From: Elephas maximus indicus
Lineage: Eukaryota > Chordata > Mammalia > Proboscidea > Elephantidae
Assembly: GCF_024166365.1 (NCBI RefSeq)
Contig: NC_064842.1
Coordinates: 17,207,001-17,271,000 of the forward strand
Direction of reading: 5' to 3'
Length of the DNA stretch: 64,000 bases
In this document: positions 61,601-64,000 of the stretch, in pieces
Layout: each line of letters opens with the position of its first letter
How positions within the stretch are numbered: the stretch's first letter is position 1
The notes under the pieces: generated by a model
Database searches by the model: none
Told to the model about the DNA's origin: nothing
The model's input: the letters and a program-made list of their open reading frames with translations, nothing else
Program-made: the position numbers and the translations under genes

Positions 61601-61976
61601 AATGTGTAAAGCACTTGAAACAGTGCCTGTTAAACCAAAAGTGAGAAGTGGGAGGTGATGGGAGTCTCCTGGGCTGGACTCAGAATTAGAAGACAGAACT
61701 GCCGACAGTCTGATGCCAAGGGACTAAACCTAAAGAACAAAACAGCAGACCCAAGAACTTTTAAAAAGAAAAATGATAGTCCAAGACCATGAGTAATCTG
61801 GAAACGTTTAGTGTAGATAACTAAGTATCCTTATCTTTATGACTTATAGGCACTTTAGAAGATGCAGAAACAAAAGATCTCCTAGTTCCAGAGGAGGCAC
61901 TTTCAGAATTTCAGAATCATGTAAGCGCCATTCAAGGAGCCGAAGCTTCTCCTAGTGTACCATCAATCCATGAAGG
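17509..61976 (+). CDS. AHCTF1: ELYS nucleoporin (AHCTF1), 29 coding exons, 3' end outside window
   Basis: ELYS binds chromatin at the end of mitosis and recruits the Nup107-160 (Y) complex to seed nuclear pores; it also sits at kinetochores. The joined exons, listed one by one, begin [11 protein letters not shown] and follow human ELYS almost residue for residue. Expected layout: seven-bladed beta-propeller (about 1-495), alpha-helical ELYS domain (about 500-1030), then a disordered Ser/Thr/Pro-rich region. About 1,430 residues are encoded; the human protein has about 2,266, so the AT-hook and nucleosome-binding C-terminus is to the right of the window. Every exon is open, phases match, and every intron is GT-AG. 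No frameshift, stop or missing exon was found, so the gene looks functional. The identification rests on recalled human sequence rather than a search, but the match is extensive. Confidence 0.97.
18970..19190 (+). repeat. MIR SINE relic
   Basis: The core GTAGCTGTGTGACTTTGGGC followed by AAGTTATTTAACC and a late AATAAATGACATA segment matches the MIR consensus order. It is strongly diverged. Confidence 0.65.
19308..19490 (+). mobile_element. AfroSINE (long type)
   Basis: It starts GGAGCCCTGGTGGCACAGTG, includes GAGAAAGATGTGGCAGTCTG, and ends CAGTGGGTTTGGTT. It sits 96 bp before the exon at 19586. Confidence 0.9.
19586..19839 (+). CDS. AHCTF1: AHCTF1 coding exon 2 (residues 41-125)
   Basis: The acceptor is TTCTAG|GGAAA and the donor CAGG|GTAGGT (phase 0 exit). 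It encodes [18 protein letters not shown] through VLPGR, the first propeller blades. Residues such as [13 protein letters not shown] match the human protein closely. Confidence 0.96.
20743..20908 (+). mobile_element. AfroSINE (short type)
   Basis: The element reads AGCCCTGGTGATGCAGAGGT to GCAATGGCTTTGC. The flanks carry an imperfect repeat, CTACGAATCAA at 20732-20742 and CTATGAATCAA at 20910-20920. Confidence 0.85.
22774..22941 (+). mobile_element. AfroSINE (short type)
   Basis: It is flanked by a 20-bp target-site duplication with one mismatch, AAAATAGCTGTATTTGAAAA at 22753-22772 and AAAATAGCTATATTTGAAAA at 22951-22970. The central segment is deleted. It lies 129 bp upstream of the next exon. 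Confidence 0.9.
23070..23250 (+). CDS. AHCTF1: AHCTF1 coding exon 3 (residues 126-185)
   Basis: The acceptor is CTTTTAG|GTAACT and the donor ATCAG|GTAATT. It encodes [18 protein letters not shown] and the blade around [15 protein letters not shown], in the propeller. It exits in phase 1. Confidence 0.96.
25130..25830 (-). mobile_element. Old L1 3' region, antisense
   Basis: Phrases such as TGCCCCACATTCTGGAATTA and ATCACATCAGGAGGCACATG match the antisense 3' part of old mammalian L1 elements. Related text recurs near 40950-41200. It is non-coding. Confidence 0.55.
25876..26045 (+). mobile_element. AfroSINE (short type), first of a tandem pair
   Basis: The body runs GGTTGGCGTAGTGGTTAAGT to CGACGGCACTAGG. 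A second copy in the same orientation follows after only about 13 bp. Confidence 0.85.
26059..26224 (+). mobile_element. AfroSINE (short type), second of a tandem pair
   Basis: The body runs AACCCCGGTGGTGTAGTGGC to CAGCAACGGGTTTGG. The flanks share TTAGGGAATGT before 26055 and again after 26222, fitting a target-site duplication next to the first copy. Confidence 0.85.
26735..27480. repeat. Interspersed repeat related to 8491-9055
   Basis: It shares ordered blocks with 8491-9055 but is a more diverged member. It is probably from an afrotherian L1 3' UTR or similar; the class is uncertain. Confidence 0.45.
27668..27811 (-). mobile_element. AfroSINE (short type), antisense
   Basis: The antisense body runs CCATTGCTGTCGAGTCAATT to GTGCTACCAGGGCTC. 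It is preceded by an AC/AT-rich low-complexity stretch at about 27590-27665. Confidence 0.85.
27843..28045 (-). mobile_element. AfroSINE (long type), antisense
   Basis: The antisense body runs CAAACCCACTGCCATCAAGT to CACCACCAGGGCTCT and keeps the central GACTGCCACATCTTTCTCCT segment. It follows the short copy at 27668 in the same orientation. Confidence 0.88.
28546..28753 (+). CDS. AHCTF1: AHCTF1 coding exon 4 (residues 186-254)
   Basis: The acceptor is GTTTTTAG|ACC and the donor AGA|GA then GTAAGT. It encodes [17 protein letters not shown] and the WD-like blade [18 protein letters not shown]. It exits in phase 2. Confidence 0.96.
28754..30300 (+). other. Intron, no recognised repeat
   Basis: The 1.5 kb is AT-rich. 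I see no gene and no repeat that I can name with confidence. The acceptor TGTTAAAG has only a weak pyrimidine tract. Confidence 0.4.
30301..30417 (+). CDS. AHCTF1: AHCTF1 coding exon 5 (residues 255-293)
   Basis: It encodes [18 protein letters not shown] and [16 protein letters not shown], propeller sequence close to human. The acceptor is GTTAAAG|ATA and the donor GAG|AG then GTAAGT (phase 2). Confidence 0.95.
30418..31341 (+). other. Intron, no recognised repeat
   Basis: The 0.9 kb shows no gene and no named repeat. Acceptor TTTATTTCAG is strong. Confidence 0.4.
31342..31426 (+). CDS. AHCTF1: AHCTF1 coding exon 6 (residues 294-322)
   Basis: This short exon encodes [18 protein letters not shown] and ends ILYE. 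The donor is GAG|GTAAGT (phase 0). It belongs to the propeller. Confidence 0.95.
31427..32580 (+). other. Intron with one AfroSINE and an AT-rich palindromic cluster
   Basis: The AfroSINE is at 31513-31682. At 32209-32222 lies the 14-bp perfect palindrome GATGTAATTACATC, with TGTAATTACA again near 32256. The rest is unremarkable. Confidence 0.45.
31513..31682 (+). mobile_element. AfroSINE (short type)
   Basis: It is flanked by a perfect 12-bp target-site duplication, TAGCATTCTTAA, at 31501-31512 and 31683-31694. The intact duplication suggests a relatively young copy. Confidence 0.92.
32581..32731 (+). CDS. AHCTF1: AHCTF1 coding exon 7 (residues 323-372)
   Basis: The acceptor is TGTTTCAG|GGTTT. 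It encodes [18 protein letters not shown] and onward to DREEGMNE. The donor is GAAG|GTTGGT, a GT site with a poor match beyond the first two bases; the next exon joins in frame (A of NEALSPD is split). Confidence 0.94.
32732..34210 (+). other. Intron with a MIR relic
   Basis: A MIR relic is at about 33205-33385. 33390-33760 has L2-like character that I cannot confirm. A long T run at 34137-34159 and further A/T runs precede the acceptor CCTTTCAG. Confidence 0.45.
33205..33385 (+). repeat. MIR SINE relic
   Basis: TTACTAGCTGTGACCTTGAC, TCTGTTTCCCCATCTGTAAA and TTGTGAGGATTAAATGAGAG follow the MIR order in sense orientation. Confidence 0.75.
34211..34343 (+). CDS. AHCTF1: AHCTF1 coding exon 8 (residues 373-416)
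   Basis: It encodes [18 protein letters not shown], then [18 protein letters not shown], in a late propeller blade. The donor is TTAAG|GTACGT (phase 2). Confidence 0.95.
34433..34614 (+). CDS. AHCTF1: AHCTF1 coding exon 9 (residues 417-477)
   Basis: It is separated from the previous exon by a short 89-bp intron. It encodes [18 protein letters not shown] to [11 protein letters not shown]. The donor is TTTG|GTATGT (phase 1). A perfect GTAAGT donor hexamer also lies inside the exon at 34491-34496. Confidence 0.95.
34615..35054 (+). other. Intron, no recognised repeat
   Basis: This 440-bp intron ends in a run of 21 pyrimidines or more before TTAG. Nothing else stands out. Confidence 0.4.
35055..35116 (+). 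CDS. AHCTF1: AHCTF1 coding exon 10 (residues 478-498)
   Basis: This 62-nt exon encodes [20 protein letters not shown] and E. The donor is GAG|GTAGGT (phase 0). It closes the propeller region. Confidence 0.94.
35117..36001 (+). other. Intron with possible MIR trace
   Basis: AACCTAGCACAGTGGCACAG near 35468 looks like the end of a MIR-type repeat. A short (TC)n tract is at about 35404-35424. No gene is seen. Confidence 0.35.
36002..36130 (+). CDS. AHCTF1: AHCTF1 coding exon 11 (residues 499-541)
   Basis: It encodes [20 protein letters not shown] and the helical segment up to SLSQ. The acceptor is GTTACAG|ACT and the donor CAG|GTAAGA (phase 0). It marks the transition from propeller to alpha-helical domain. 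Confidence 0.95.
36505..36675 (-). mobile_element. MER5A-type hAT DNA transposon relic
   Basis: GGCATCAGCATCACATGAAT, TGTTGGAAATGCAAGTTATT and AGACCTACTGATTCAGACAC match the antisense of the MER5A consensus in order, ending at GGTTTGAGAACCAGTG. Confidence 0.75.
38706..38872 (+). mobile_element. AfroSINE (short type)
   Basis: It is flanked by a perfect 10-bp duplication, ATAGTCATAT, at 38696-38705 and 38873-38882. It is inserted in an old L1. Confidence 0.9.
39087..39257 (+). mobile_element. AfroSINE (short type) with long T tail
   Basis: It is flanked by TATTGTAC at 39079-39086 and 39258-39265. The element ends in an unusually pure run of about 17 T. Confidence 0.88.
40220..40310 (+). CDS. 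AHCTF1: AHCTF1 coding exon 12 (residues 542-571)
   Basis: It encodes [20 protein letters not shown] to KRWITE, helical domain. The acceptor is GGCTTAG|GAG and the donor GAAG|GTAAGA (phase 1). Confidence 0.95.
40311..41230 (-). mobile_element. Intron largely made of old L1 3' sequence, with a (TC)n(AC)n tract
   Basis: Antisense L1 3' text occurs at about 40395-41200, for example CAATGCAGAGAGCTCACATA and TTTCTCCACTGTAAAGTTAC. A TC then CA dinucleotide tract lies at about 40570-40605. The acceptor ACAAATAAG before 41231 has a weak pyrimidine tract. Confidence 0.5.
41231..41320 (+). CDS. AHCTF1: AHCTF1 coding exon 13 (residues 572-601)
   Basis: It encodes [20 protein letters not shown] and [10 protein letters not shown]. 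The donor is CTAT|GTAAGT (phase 1, C split). Confidence 0.95.
41671..41847 (+). mobile_element. AfroSINE (long type, internally rearranged)
   Basis: GGAGCTCTGGTGGTATGGTA to ATCGGTTAGATGCC, with the B-box half shortened. Flanking duplication: AAGTTATTTTCA at 41659-41670 and AAGTTATTCTCA at 41848-41859. Confidence 0.85.
42630..42937 (+). repeat. 44-bp minisatellite, 7 copies
   Basis: Seven exact-length 44-bp units begin CTTGACGTGTAGTGGTTGTA and end in TAGATCTAGATCA. Only one base differs in the whole array (copy 6 reads TTGATG at about 42851-42856). Such near-identity suggests recent expansion and likely length polymorphism. Confidence 0.95.
42950..43135 (+). repeat. MIR SINE relic
   Basis: TTGTTCATCTGTAAAAGGGA, GTAGTACCTGCCTCACAGAG and AAGTGATAAATGCTCAG follow the MIR order. 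It directly follows the 44-bp minisatellite. Confidence 0.7.
43890..44030 (+). CDS. AHCTF1: AHCTF1 coding exon 14 (residues 602-648)
   Basis: It encodes [18 protein letters not shown] and [18 protein letters not shown], in the helical domain. The acceptor is CTCAAAAG|GTA and the donor AGAG|GTGTGC (phase 1). Confidence 0.95.
44031..44737 (+). other. Intron, no recognised repeat
   Basis: The 0.7 kb is AT-rich; no gene or named repeat is seen. Confidence 0.4.
44738..44842 (+). CDS. AHCTF1: AHCTF1 coding exon 15 (residues 649-683)
   Basis: It encodes [20 protein letters not shown] and [14 protein letters not shown]. The acceptor is CTCTACAG|GTC and the donor TTAG|GTAAAA (phase 1). Confidence 0.95.
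44843..45723 (+). other. Intron, no recognised repeat
   Basis: The 0.9 kb is AT-rich; no gene or named repeat is seen. Confidence 0.4.
45724..45817 (+). CDS. AHCTF1: AHCTF1 coding exon 16 (residues 684-714)
   Basis: It encodes [18 protein letters not shown] and [13 protein letters not shown]. The acceptor is AAAATCTAG|ATG and the donor TCCAG|GTATGG (phase 2). Confidence 0.95.
46440..47330 (+). mobile_element. Old L1 LINE, 3' part, sense, with internal tandem array
   Basis: GAGAATGGCAAAAACCAAAA, TGGTGGGAATGTAAAATGGT, CTATGGCGTATTATTCAGTC and AGTGGTTTCCAGGAATTCAG are the familiar 3' ORF2/UTR blocks of old L1 in order. It has no intact frame. One block is amplified five times (next entry). Confidence 0.75.
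46538..46852 (+). repeat. 63-bp minisatellite, 5 copies, inside L1
   Basis: The L1 block TTCATTGCTGGTGGGAATGT to GTGATCCAGCAG is repeated at 46540, 46603, 46666, 46729 and 46792, always 63 bp apart. The last three copies are nearly identical; the first two differ more. A period divisible by 3 explains the long repetitive ORFs on both strands. Confidence 0.93.
48069..48192 (+). CDS. AHCTF1: AHCTF1 coding exon 17 (residues 715-756)
   Basis: It encodes [18 protein letters not shown], then [16 protein letters not shown]. The acceptor is ATTGCAG|AGG and the donor CAT|GTAGGT (phase 0). It begins the conserved ELYS alpha-helical family domain. Confidence 0.95.
48352..48408 (+). CDS. AHCTF1: AHCTF1 coding exon 18 (residues 757-775)
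   Basis: This 57-nt exon encodes [19 protein letters not shown]. It follows a short 159-bp intron. The boundary at 48408/48409 is set by the protein match and by the donor GTATCCTTTT, which is a U12-type rather than a U2-type site. Phase 0. Confidence 0.92.
48409..49255 (+). other. AHCTF1: U12-type (minor spliceosome) GT-AG intron
   Basis: The 5' site reads GTATCCTTTT (48409-48418), a full match to the U12 donor consensus RTATCCTTT. The 3' end has no pyrimidine tract next to AG; instead 18 A precede the final G (49237-49255). A U12-like branch motif, TCCTTAAT, is at 49211-49218, about 38 nt from the 3' end, with a weaker candidate TTTTCTTAAA about 18 nt from it. The intron body holds a relic resembling an old hAT-type element at about 48535-48700. 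Confidence 0.85.
48535..48700. repeat. Possible ancient non-autonomous DNA transposon relic
   Basis: TTCTTAACCCAGAATCCGTT at the left and CGAAAGTTGAGAACAACTGC at the right give loosely inverted ends, and the interior (CATCAGATTCTCAAA-like) recalls an old hAT-type family. The assignment is tentative. Confidence 0.35.
49256..49402 (+). CDS. AHCTF1: AHCTF1 coding exon 19 (residues 776-824)
   Basis: It encodes [18 protein letters not shown], then [18 protein letters not shown] and HNDYE. The acceptor is a run of A then G|ACC, with no pyrimidine tract, as expected after a U12-type intron. The donor is GAG|GTAAGT (phase 0). Confidence 0.95.
49403..49928 (+). other. Intron, no recognised repeat
   Basis: The 526-bp intron holds overlapping short ORFs on both strands but no family that I recognise. 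Confidence 0.4.
49929..50116 (+). CDS. AHCTF1: AHCTF1 coding exon 20 (residues 825-886)
   Basis: It encodes [18 protein letters not shown], then [18 protein letters not shown] to LLFN. The acceptor is TTCTGCAG|AGT and the donor AACAG|GTAAGT (phase 2). It lies in the ELYS family domain. Confidence 0.96.
50117..51852 (+). other. Intron with L2-like sequence and small duplications
   Basis: A 28-bp tandem duplication (TTTATTGGTTTGTTTTTTGT) starts at 50937 and 50965. About 51240-51600 resembles L2. A T run lies near 51220-51240. Otherwise unremarkable. Confidence 0.4.
51853..51997 (+). CDS. AHCTF1: AHCTF1 coding exon 21 (residues 887-935)
   Basis: It encodes [20 protein letters not shown], then [20 protein letters not shown]. 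The acceptor is GCTTTCAG|GTG and the donor CAG|GTAATG (phase 0). Confidence 0.95.
52075..52206 (+). CDS. AHCTF1: AHCTF1 coding exon 22 (residues 936-979)
   Basis: It follows a short 77-bp intron. It encodes [18 protein letters not shown] and [18 protein letters not shown] to INLM. The donor is ATG|GTATGG (phase 0). Confidence 0.95.
52207..52913 (+). other. Intron with a MIR relic
   Basis: A MIR-like stretch lies at about 52540-52680 (GGTTTCTTCATCTGTAAAAA). The overlapping 104-codon plus-strand ORF is chance. Confidence 0.45.
52914..53064 (+). CDS. AHCTF1: AHCTF1 coding exon 23 (residues 980-1029)
   Basis: It encodes [18 protein letters not shown], then [20 protein letters not shown]. This basic stretch ends the helical part. 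The acceptor is TTCGTTAG|AAT and the donor GAAG|GTAAGA (phase 1). Confidence 0.95.
53137..53441 (+). repeat. 115-bp inverted duplication with 75-bp spacer
   Basis: Bases 53137-53251 are the reverse complement of 53327-53441 with 3 differences in 115. The outer part of each arm resembles the RTE/AfroSINE 3' end (GAGTTGGCCCGACTCATGGA); the inner 30 bp or so next to the spacer is ordinary flanking sequence, also inverted. The right arm's SINE/RTE-like unit continues to about 53540, so the left arm is the shorter copy. Confidence 0.93.
53808..53958 (+). CDS. AHCTF1: AHCTF1 coding exon 24 (residues 1030-1079)
   Basis: It encodes [18 protein letters not shown], then [18 protein letters not shown], the start of the low-complexity middle region. 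The acceptor is ATCTTACAG|TTT and the donor ATTAG|GTATGT (phase 2). Confidence 0.95.
53959..54464 (+). other. Intron with one AfroSINE
   Basis: An antisense AfroSINE occupies 54055-54216. The rest is AT-rich. Confidence 0.45.
54055..54216 (-). mobile_element. AfroSINE (short type), antisense
   Basis: The antisense body runs GTGGAGTCGATTCCGACTCA to CCACTATGCCACCAGGATTT. It lies inside a 506-bp intron and makes up about a third of it. Confidence 0.88.
54465..54572 (+). CDS. AHCTF1: AHCTF1 coding exon 25 (residues 1080-1115)
   Basis: It encodes [18 protein letters not shown] and [18 protein letters not shown]. It is proline-rich with SP and TP sites. The acceptor is CTTTCTAG|TCC and the donor TCTAG|GTAAAA (phase 2). 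Confidence 0.95.
54573..57509 (+). other. Intron of 2.9 kb, mostly unassigned, with one AfroSINE
   Basis: The only clear element is the AfroSINE at 56668-56840. I see no gene and no other repeat that I can name in 54573-56650 or 56850-57509. Confidence 0.45.
56668..56840 (-). mobile_element. AfroSINE (short type), antisense
   Basis: It is flanked by ATCACTAGAAA at 56657-56667 and 56841-56851, a perfect 11-bp target-site duplication. It has a short T expansion near the B box (GACCTTTTTTTTTGG). Confidence 0.9.
57510..57705 (+). CDS. AHCTF1: AHCTF1 coding exon 26 (residues 1116-1181)
   Basis: It encodes [18 protein letters not shown], then [15 protein letters not shown] and [12 protein letters not shown]. 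It has several SP/TP sites. The acceptor is GATTACAG|ACT and the donor AAG|GTGAGT (phase 0). Confidence 0.95.
57706..59034 (+). other. Intron with one AfroSINE and an unassigned stretch with a diverged internal repeat
   Basis: The AfroSINE is at 58608-58815. At 57911-58246 the minus strand is open for 111 codons and shows two related segments (LTGGRNNSL and LTGGRSNSL) about 30 codons apart, consistent with an old duplication; I do not recognise the family. Confidence 0.4.
58608..58815 (+). mobile_element. AfroSINE (long type)
   Basis: It starts AGCCCTTGTGGTGCAGTGGT, includes GAGAAAGATGTGGCAGTCTG, and ends with an RTE-like tail (CAACAGCAACAGAAACAACG) rather than GGTTTGG. Confidence 0.88.
59035..59238 (+). 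CDS. AHCTF1: AHCTF1 coding exon 27 (residues 1182-1249)
   Basis: It encodes [18 protein letters not shown], then SILR at residues 1202-1205 and RISF at 1234-1237. Between them are several TP/SP sites ([13 protein letters not shown]). The SILR and RISF motifs fit SILK- and RVxF-type PP1 docking patterns. The acceptor is GTCATAG|AAA and the donor GGA|GTAAGT (phase 0). Confidence 0.95.
59239..59871 (+). other. Intron with a MIR relic
   Basis: An antisense MIR-like stretch lies at about 59380-59520 (AAATAAGGCTCAGAAGCACC). Nothing else is recognised. Confidence 0.45.
59872..60286 (+). CDS. AHCTF1: AHCTF1 coding exon 28 (residues 1250-1387)
   Basis: At 415 nt this is the longest exon in the window. 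It encodes [18 protein letters not shown] to [11 protein letters not shown], an acidic Ser/Thr-rich disordered stretch that diverges more from human than the N-terminal exons. The acceptor is CTTTACAG|GTT and the donor ACTG|GTAAAA (phase 1). Confidence 0.94.
60287..61849 (+). other. Intron with a MIR relic
   Basis: A sense MIR relic lies at about 61450-61640 (GCTTTGTGATCTGGAATAAG, TTTTCTCATCTATAAAATGG). The rest of the 1.6 kb shows no gene or named repeat. Confidence 0.5.
61850..61976 (+). CDS. AHCTF1: AHCTF1 coding exon 29 (residues 1388-1429), last in window
   Basis: It encodes [18 protein letters not shown], then [13 protein letters not shown]. The acceptor is GACTTATAG|GCA and the donor GAAGG|GTAAGT (phase 2). 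The next exon, expected to continue GKIF as in human, is outside the window. Confidence 0.94.
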
Positions 61977-62490
61977 GTAAGTTTATGGAGAAAAACTCAA
62001 ATGTTACCAAAAAGGGTTAATGAAACTATGAACCAGCAGTGATGTAGTCTTTGTGTAGATTAAATCTTATTTAGATCTTTGACATTTCTGTTTTGGTAAT
62101 GTTCTGTGTTATGAAAGAAATTCAGTTATAATTGTGTATTATTTAGTAATTACCATAAACTCTTAGAATTTCCTGAATATTTACAGATGCGATGAATTGA
62201 GACAAAACTCTTACATTCTTTAGTGATTCTAATTTTGCTGAAGACCAAAATTTTCACTCATAGCCCTGCATTTGTCCATGTCCTCCCCTTTTCAGTGGTT
62301 TTGGGATGACCAGGTACAGGTCTCCTGTAGCACCAAGGTGGAGCCTGGGGGAGATGGCTGAGAGATATTTTGTTCCCTACCATTTGGTTGATAAGACTCT
62401 AGTTAAGTTTTTGTTTTTTAACGACTAATTGATCTGTTTTGCTACCAATCAGTCAGTAACACTGAGCACTTTGTGCCAGAAAAGGCACTG
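61977..62490 (+). other. Start of the last intron, no recognised repeat
   Basis: The 0.5 kb between the last exon and the minisatellite shows no gene. The array's first unit seems to derive from local sequence at its edge (GTACCAGATGCTGTAGGGGA). Confidence 0.4.
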
Positions 62491-63962
62491 TACCAGATGC
62501 TGTAGGGGAGTGTTAGCAGATGCTGTAGGTGTGGGGGGGGGTGGTGTTAGCAGATGCTGTAGGTGTGGGGGGGGTGCTACCAGATGCTGTAGGTGTGGGG
62601 GGGGGTGTTACCAGATGCTGTAGGTGTGGGGGGGTGTTACCAGATGCTGTAGGTGTGGGGGGGGTGTTACCAGATGCTGTAGGTGTGGGGGATGTTACCA
62701 GATGCCGTAGGTGTGGGGGGGGTGTTACCAGATGCTGTAGGTGTGGGGGGGTGTTACCAGATGCTGTAGGTGTGGGGGGGTGTTACCAGATGCTGTAGGT
62801 GTGGGGGGGGTGTTACCAGATGCTGTAGGTGTGGGGGGGTGTTACCAGATGCTGTAGGTGTGGGGGGGTGTTAGCAGATGCCGTAGGTGTGGGGGGGGGT
62901 GTTACCAGATGCTGTAGGTGTGGGGGGATGTTAGCAGATGCCGTAGGTGTGGGGGGGGTGCTACCAGATGCTGTAGGTGTGGGGGGTGTTAGCAGATGCT
63001 GTAGGTGTGGGGGGTGTTAGCAGATGCTGTAGGTGTGGGGGGTGTTAGCAGATGCTGTAGGTGTGGGGGGTGTTAGCAGATGCCGTAGGTGTGGGGGGGG
63101 GTGTTACCAGATGCTGTAGGTGTGGGGGGATGTTAGCAGATGCTGTAGGTGTGGGGGGTGTTAGCAGATGCTGTAGGTGTGGGGGGGGGTGTTACCAGAT
63201 GCTGTAGGTGTGGGGGGATGTTAGCAGATGCCGTAGGTGTGGGGGGGGTGCTACCAGATGCTGTAGGTGTGGGGGGTGTTAGCAGATGCTGTAGGTGTGG
63301 GGGGTGTTAGCAGATGCTGTAGGTGTGGGGGGTGTTAGCAGATGCTGTAGGTGTGGGGGGTGTTAGCAGATGCCGTAGGTGTGGGGGGGGGTGTTACCAG
63401 ATGCTGTAGGTGTGGGGGGATGTTAGCAGATGCTGTAGGTGTGGGGGGTGTTAGCAGATGCTGTAGGTGTGGGGGGGGGTGTTACCAGATGCTGTAGGTG
63501 TGGGGGGATGTTAGCAGATGCCGTAGGTGTGGGGGGGGTGCTACCAGATGCTGTAGGTGTGGGGGGTGTTAGCAGATGCTGTAGGTGTGGGGGGTGCTAC
63601 CAGATGCTGTAGGTGTGGGGGGTGTTAGCAGATGCTGTAGGTGTGGGGGGTGTTAGCAGATGCTGTAGGTGTGGGGGGTGTTAGCAGATGCTGTAGGTGG
63701 GGGGGGTGTTAGCAGGTGCTGTAGATGGGGGGGGTGTTAGCAGGTGCTGTAGGTGGGGGGGGGGGTGTTACCAGATGCTGTAGGTGTGGGGGGTGTTAGC
63801 AGGTGCTGTAGGTGTGGGGGGTGTTAGCAGGTGCTGTAGGTGTGGGGGGTGTTAGCAGATGCTGTAGGTGTGGGGGGTGTTACCAGATGCTGTAGGTGTG
63901 GGGGGTGTTAGCAGATGCTGTAGGTGTGGGGGGGTGTATCTAGATGCTATGGGGGGGTGTTA
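62491..63962 (+). repeat. G-rich minisatellite, about 28-bp unit, roughly 50 copies
   Basis: The unit is about AGCAGATGCTGTAGGTGTGG followed by a G run and TGTT. Units vary in G-run length (about 5-10), in ACC versus AGC before AGATGC, and in GCTG versus GCCG. A higher-order repeat of 290 bp (about 10 units) is nearly exact over 62882-63590. The G-rich strand is the sense strand of AHCTF1. Confidence 0.96.
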
Positions 63963-64000
63963 TTGAAATTGTGGTATGTTGGATTGATGCCTGTTACCAA

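Noticed and set aside
62429-63020. Cysteine- and glycine-rich ORFs of 63-89 codons over the G-rich array
   Set aside because: They are direct translations of the 28-bp minisatellite; all frames are open because the unit lacks stops. There is no conserved protein content.

Overview
The window is mammalian nuclear DNA. It carries the 5' two-thirds of one large, multi-exon gene on the + strand, AHCTF1, which encodes the nucleoporin ELYS. I can place 29 coding exons, from the start codon at 17509 to a splice donor at 61976. All junctions keep frame, there are no internal stops or frameshifts, and together they encode about 1,430 residues. Human ELYS has about 2,266, so the C-terminal third (AT-hook and chromatin-binding part) lies beyond the right edge. 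A CpG-island promoter (about 2040-3290) precedes the gene. A non-coding first exon ending at 2792 probably splices over a 14.7 kb intron to the exon with the ATG.

The repeats point to an afrotherian, most likely a paenungulate such as an elephant. About 21 copies of the tRNA-derived AfroSINE are present (head 'GGAGCCCTGGTGGCACAGTG'). They come in a long form and in a short form lacking about 45 bp in the middle; as I recall the literature, the short form marks Paenungulata. There are also several RTE/BovB-type LINE fragments that share their 3' end with the SINE, old L1 pieces, MIR and L2 remnants, and MER5-type DNA transposon relics.

Layout: 1-1652 nested RTE copies and an AfroSINE; 1653-3300 upstream region, CpG island and first exon; 3300-17501 repeat-rich intron 1; 17502-36130 exons for the N-terminal beta-propeller (residues about 1-500) and the first exon of the helical part; 36131-40219 a repeat-rich intron; 40220-53064 exons for the alpha-helical ELYS domain (residues about 540-1030); 53808-61976 exons for the Ser/Thr/Pro-rich disordered middle region, including a possible PP1-docking pair (SILR and RISF); 61977-64000 an intron filled by a G-rich minisatellite.

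The unusual items are: an apparent U12-type (minor spliceosome) intron at 48409-49255; a 115-bp inverted duplication (3 mismatches, 75-bp loop) at 53137-53441; a perfect 28-bp hairpin at 10498-10566; three unrelated intronic minisatellites (44 bp x 7, 63 bp x 5, about 28 bp x about 50 with a 290-bp higher-order period); and a ZNF143/THAP11-type element in the promoter. I saw no second host gene, no structural RNA gene and no CRISPR or prokaryotic feature.
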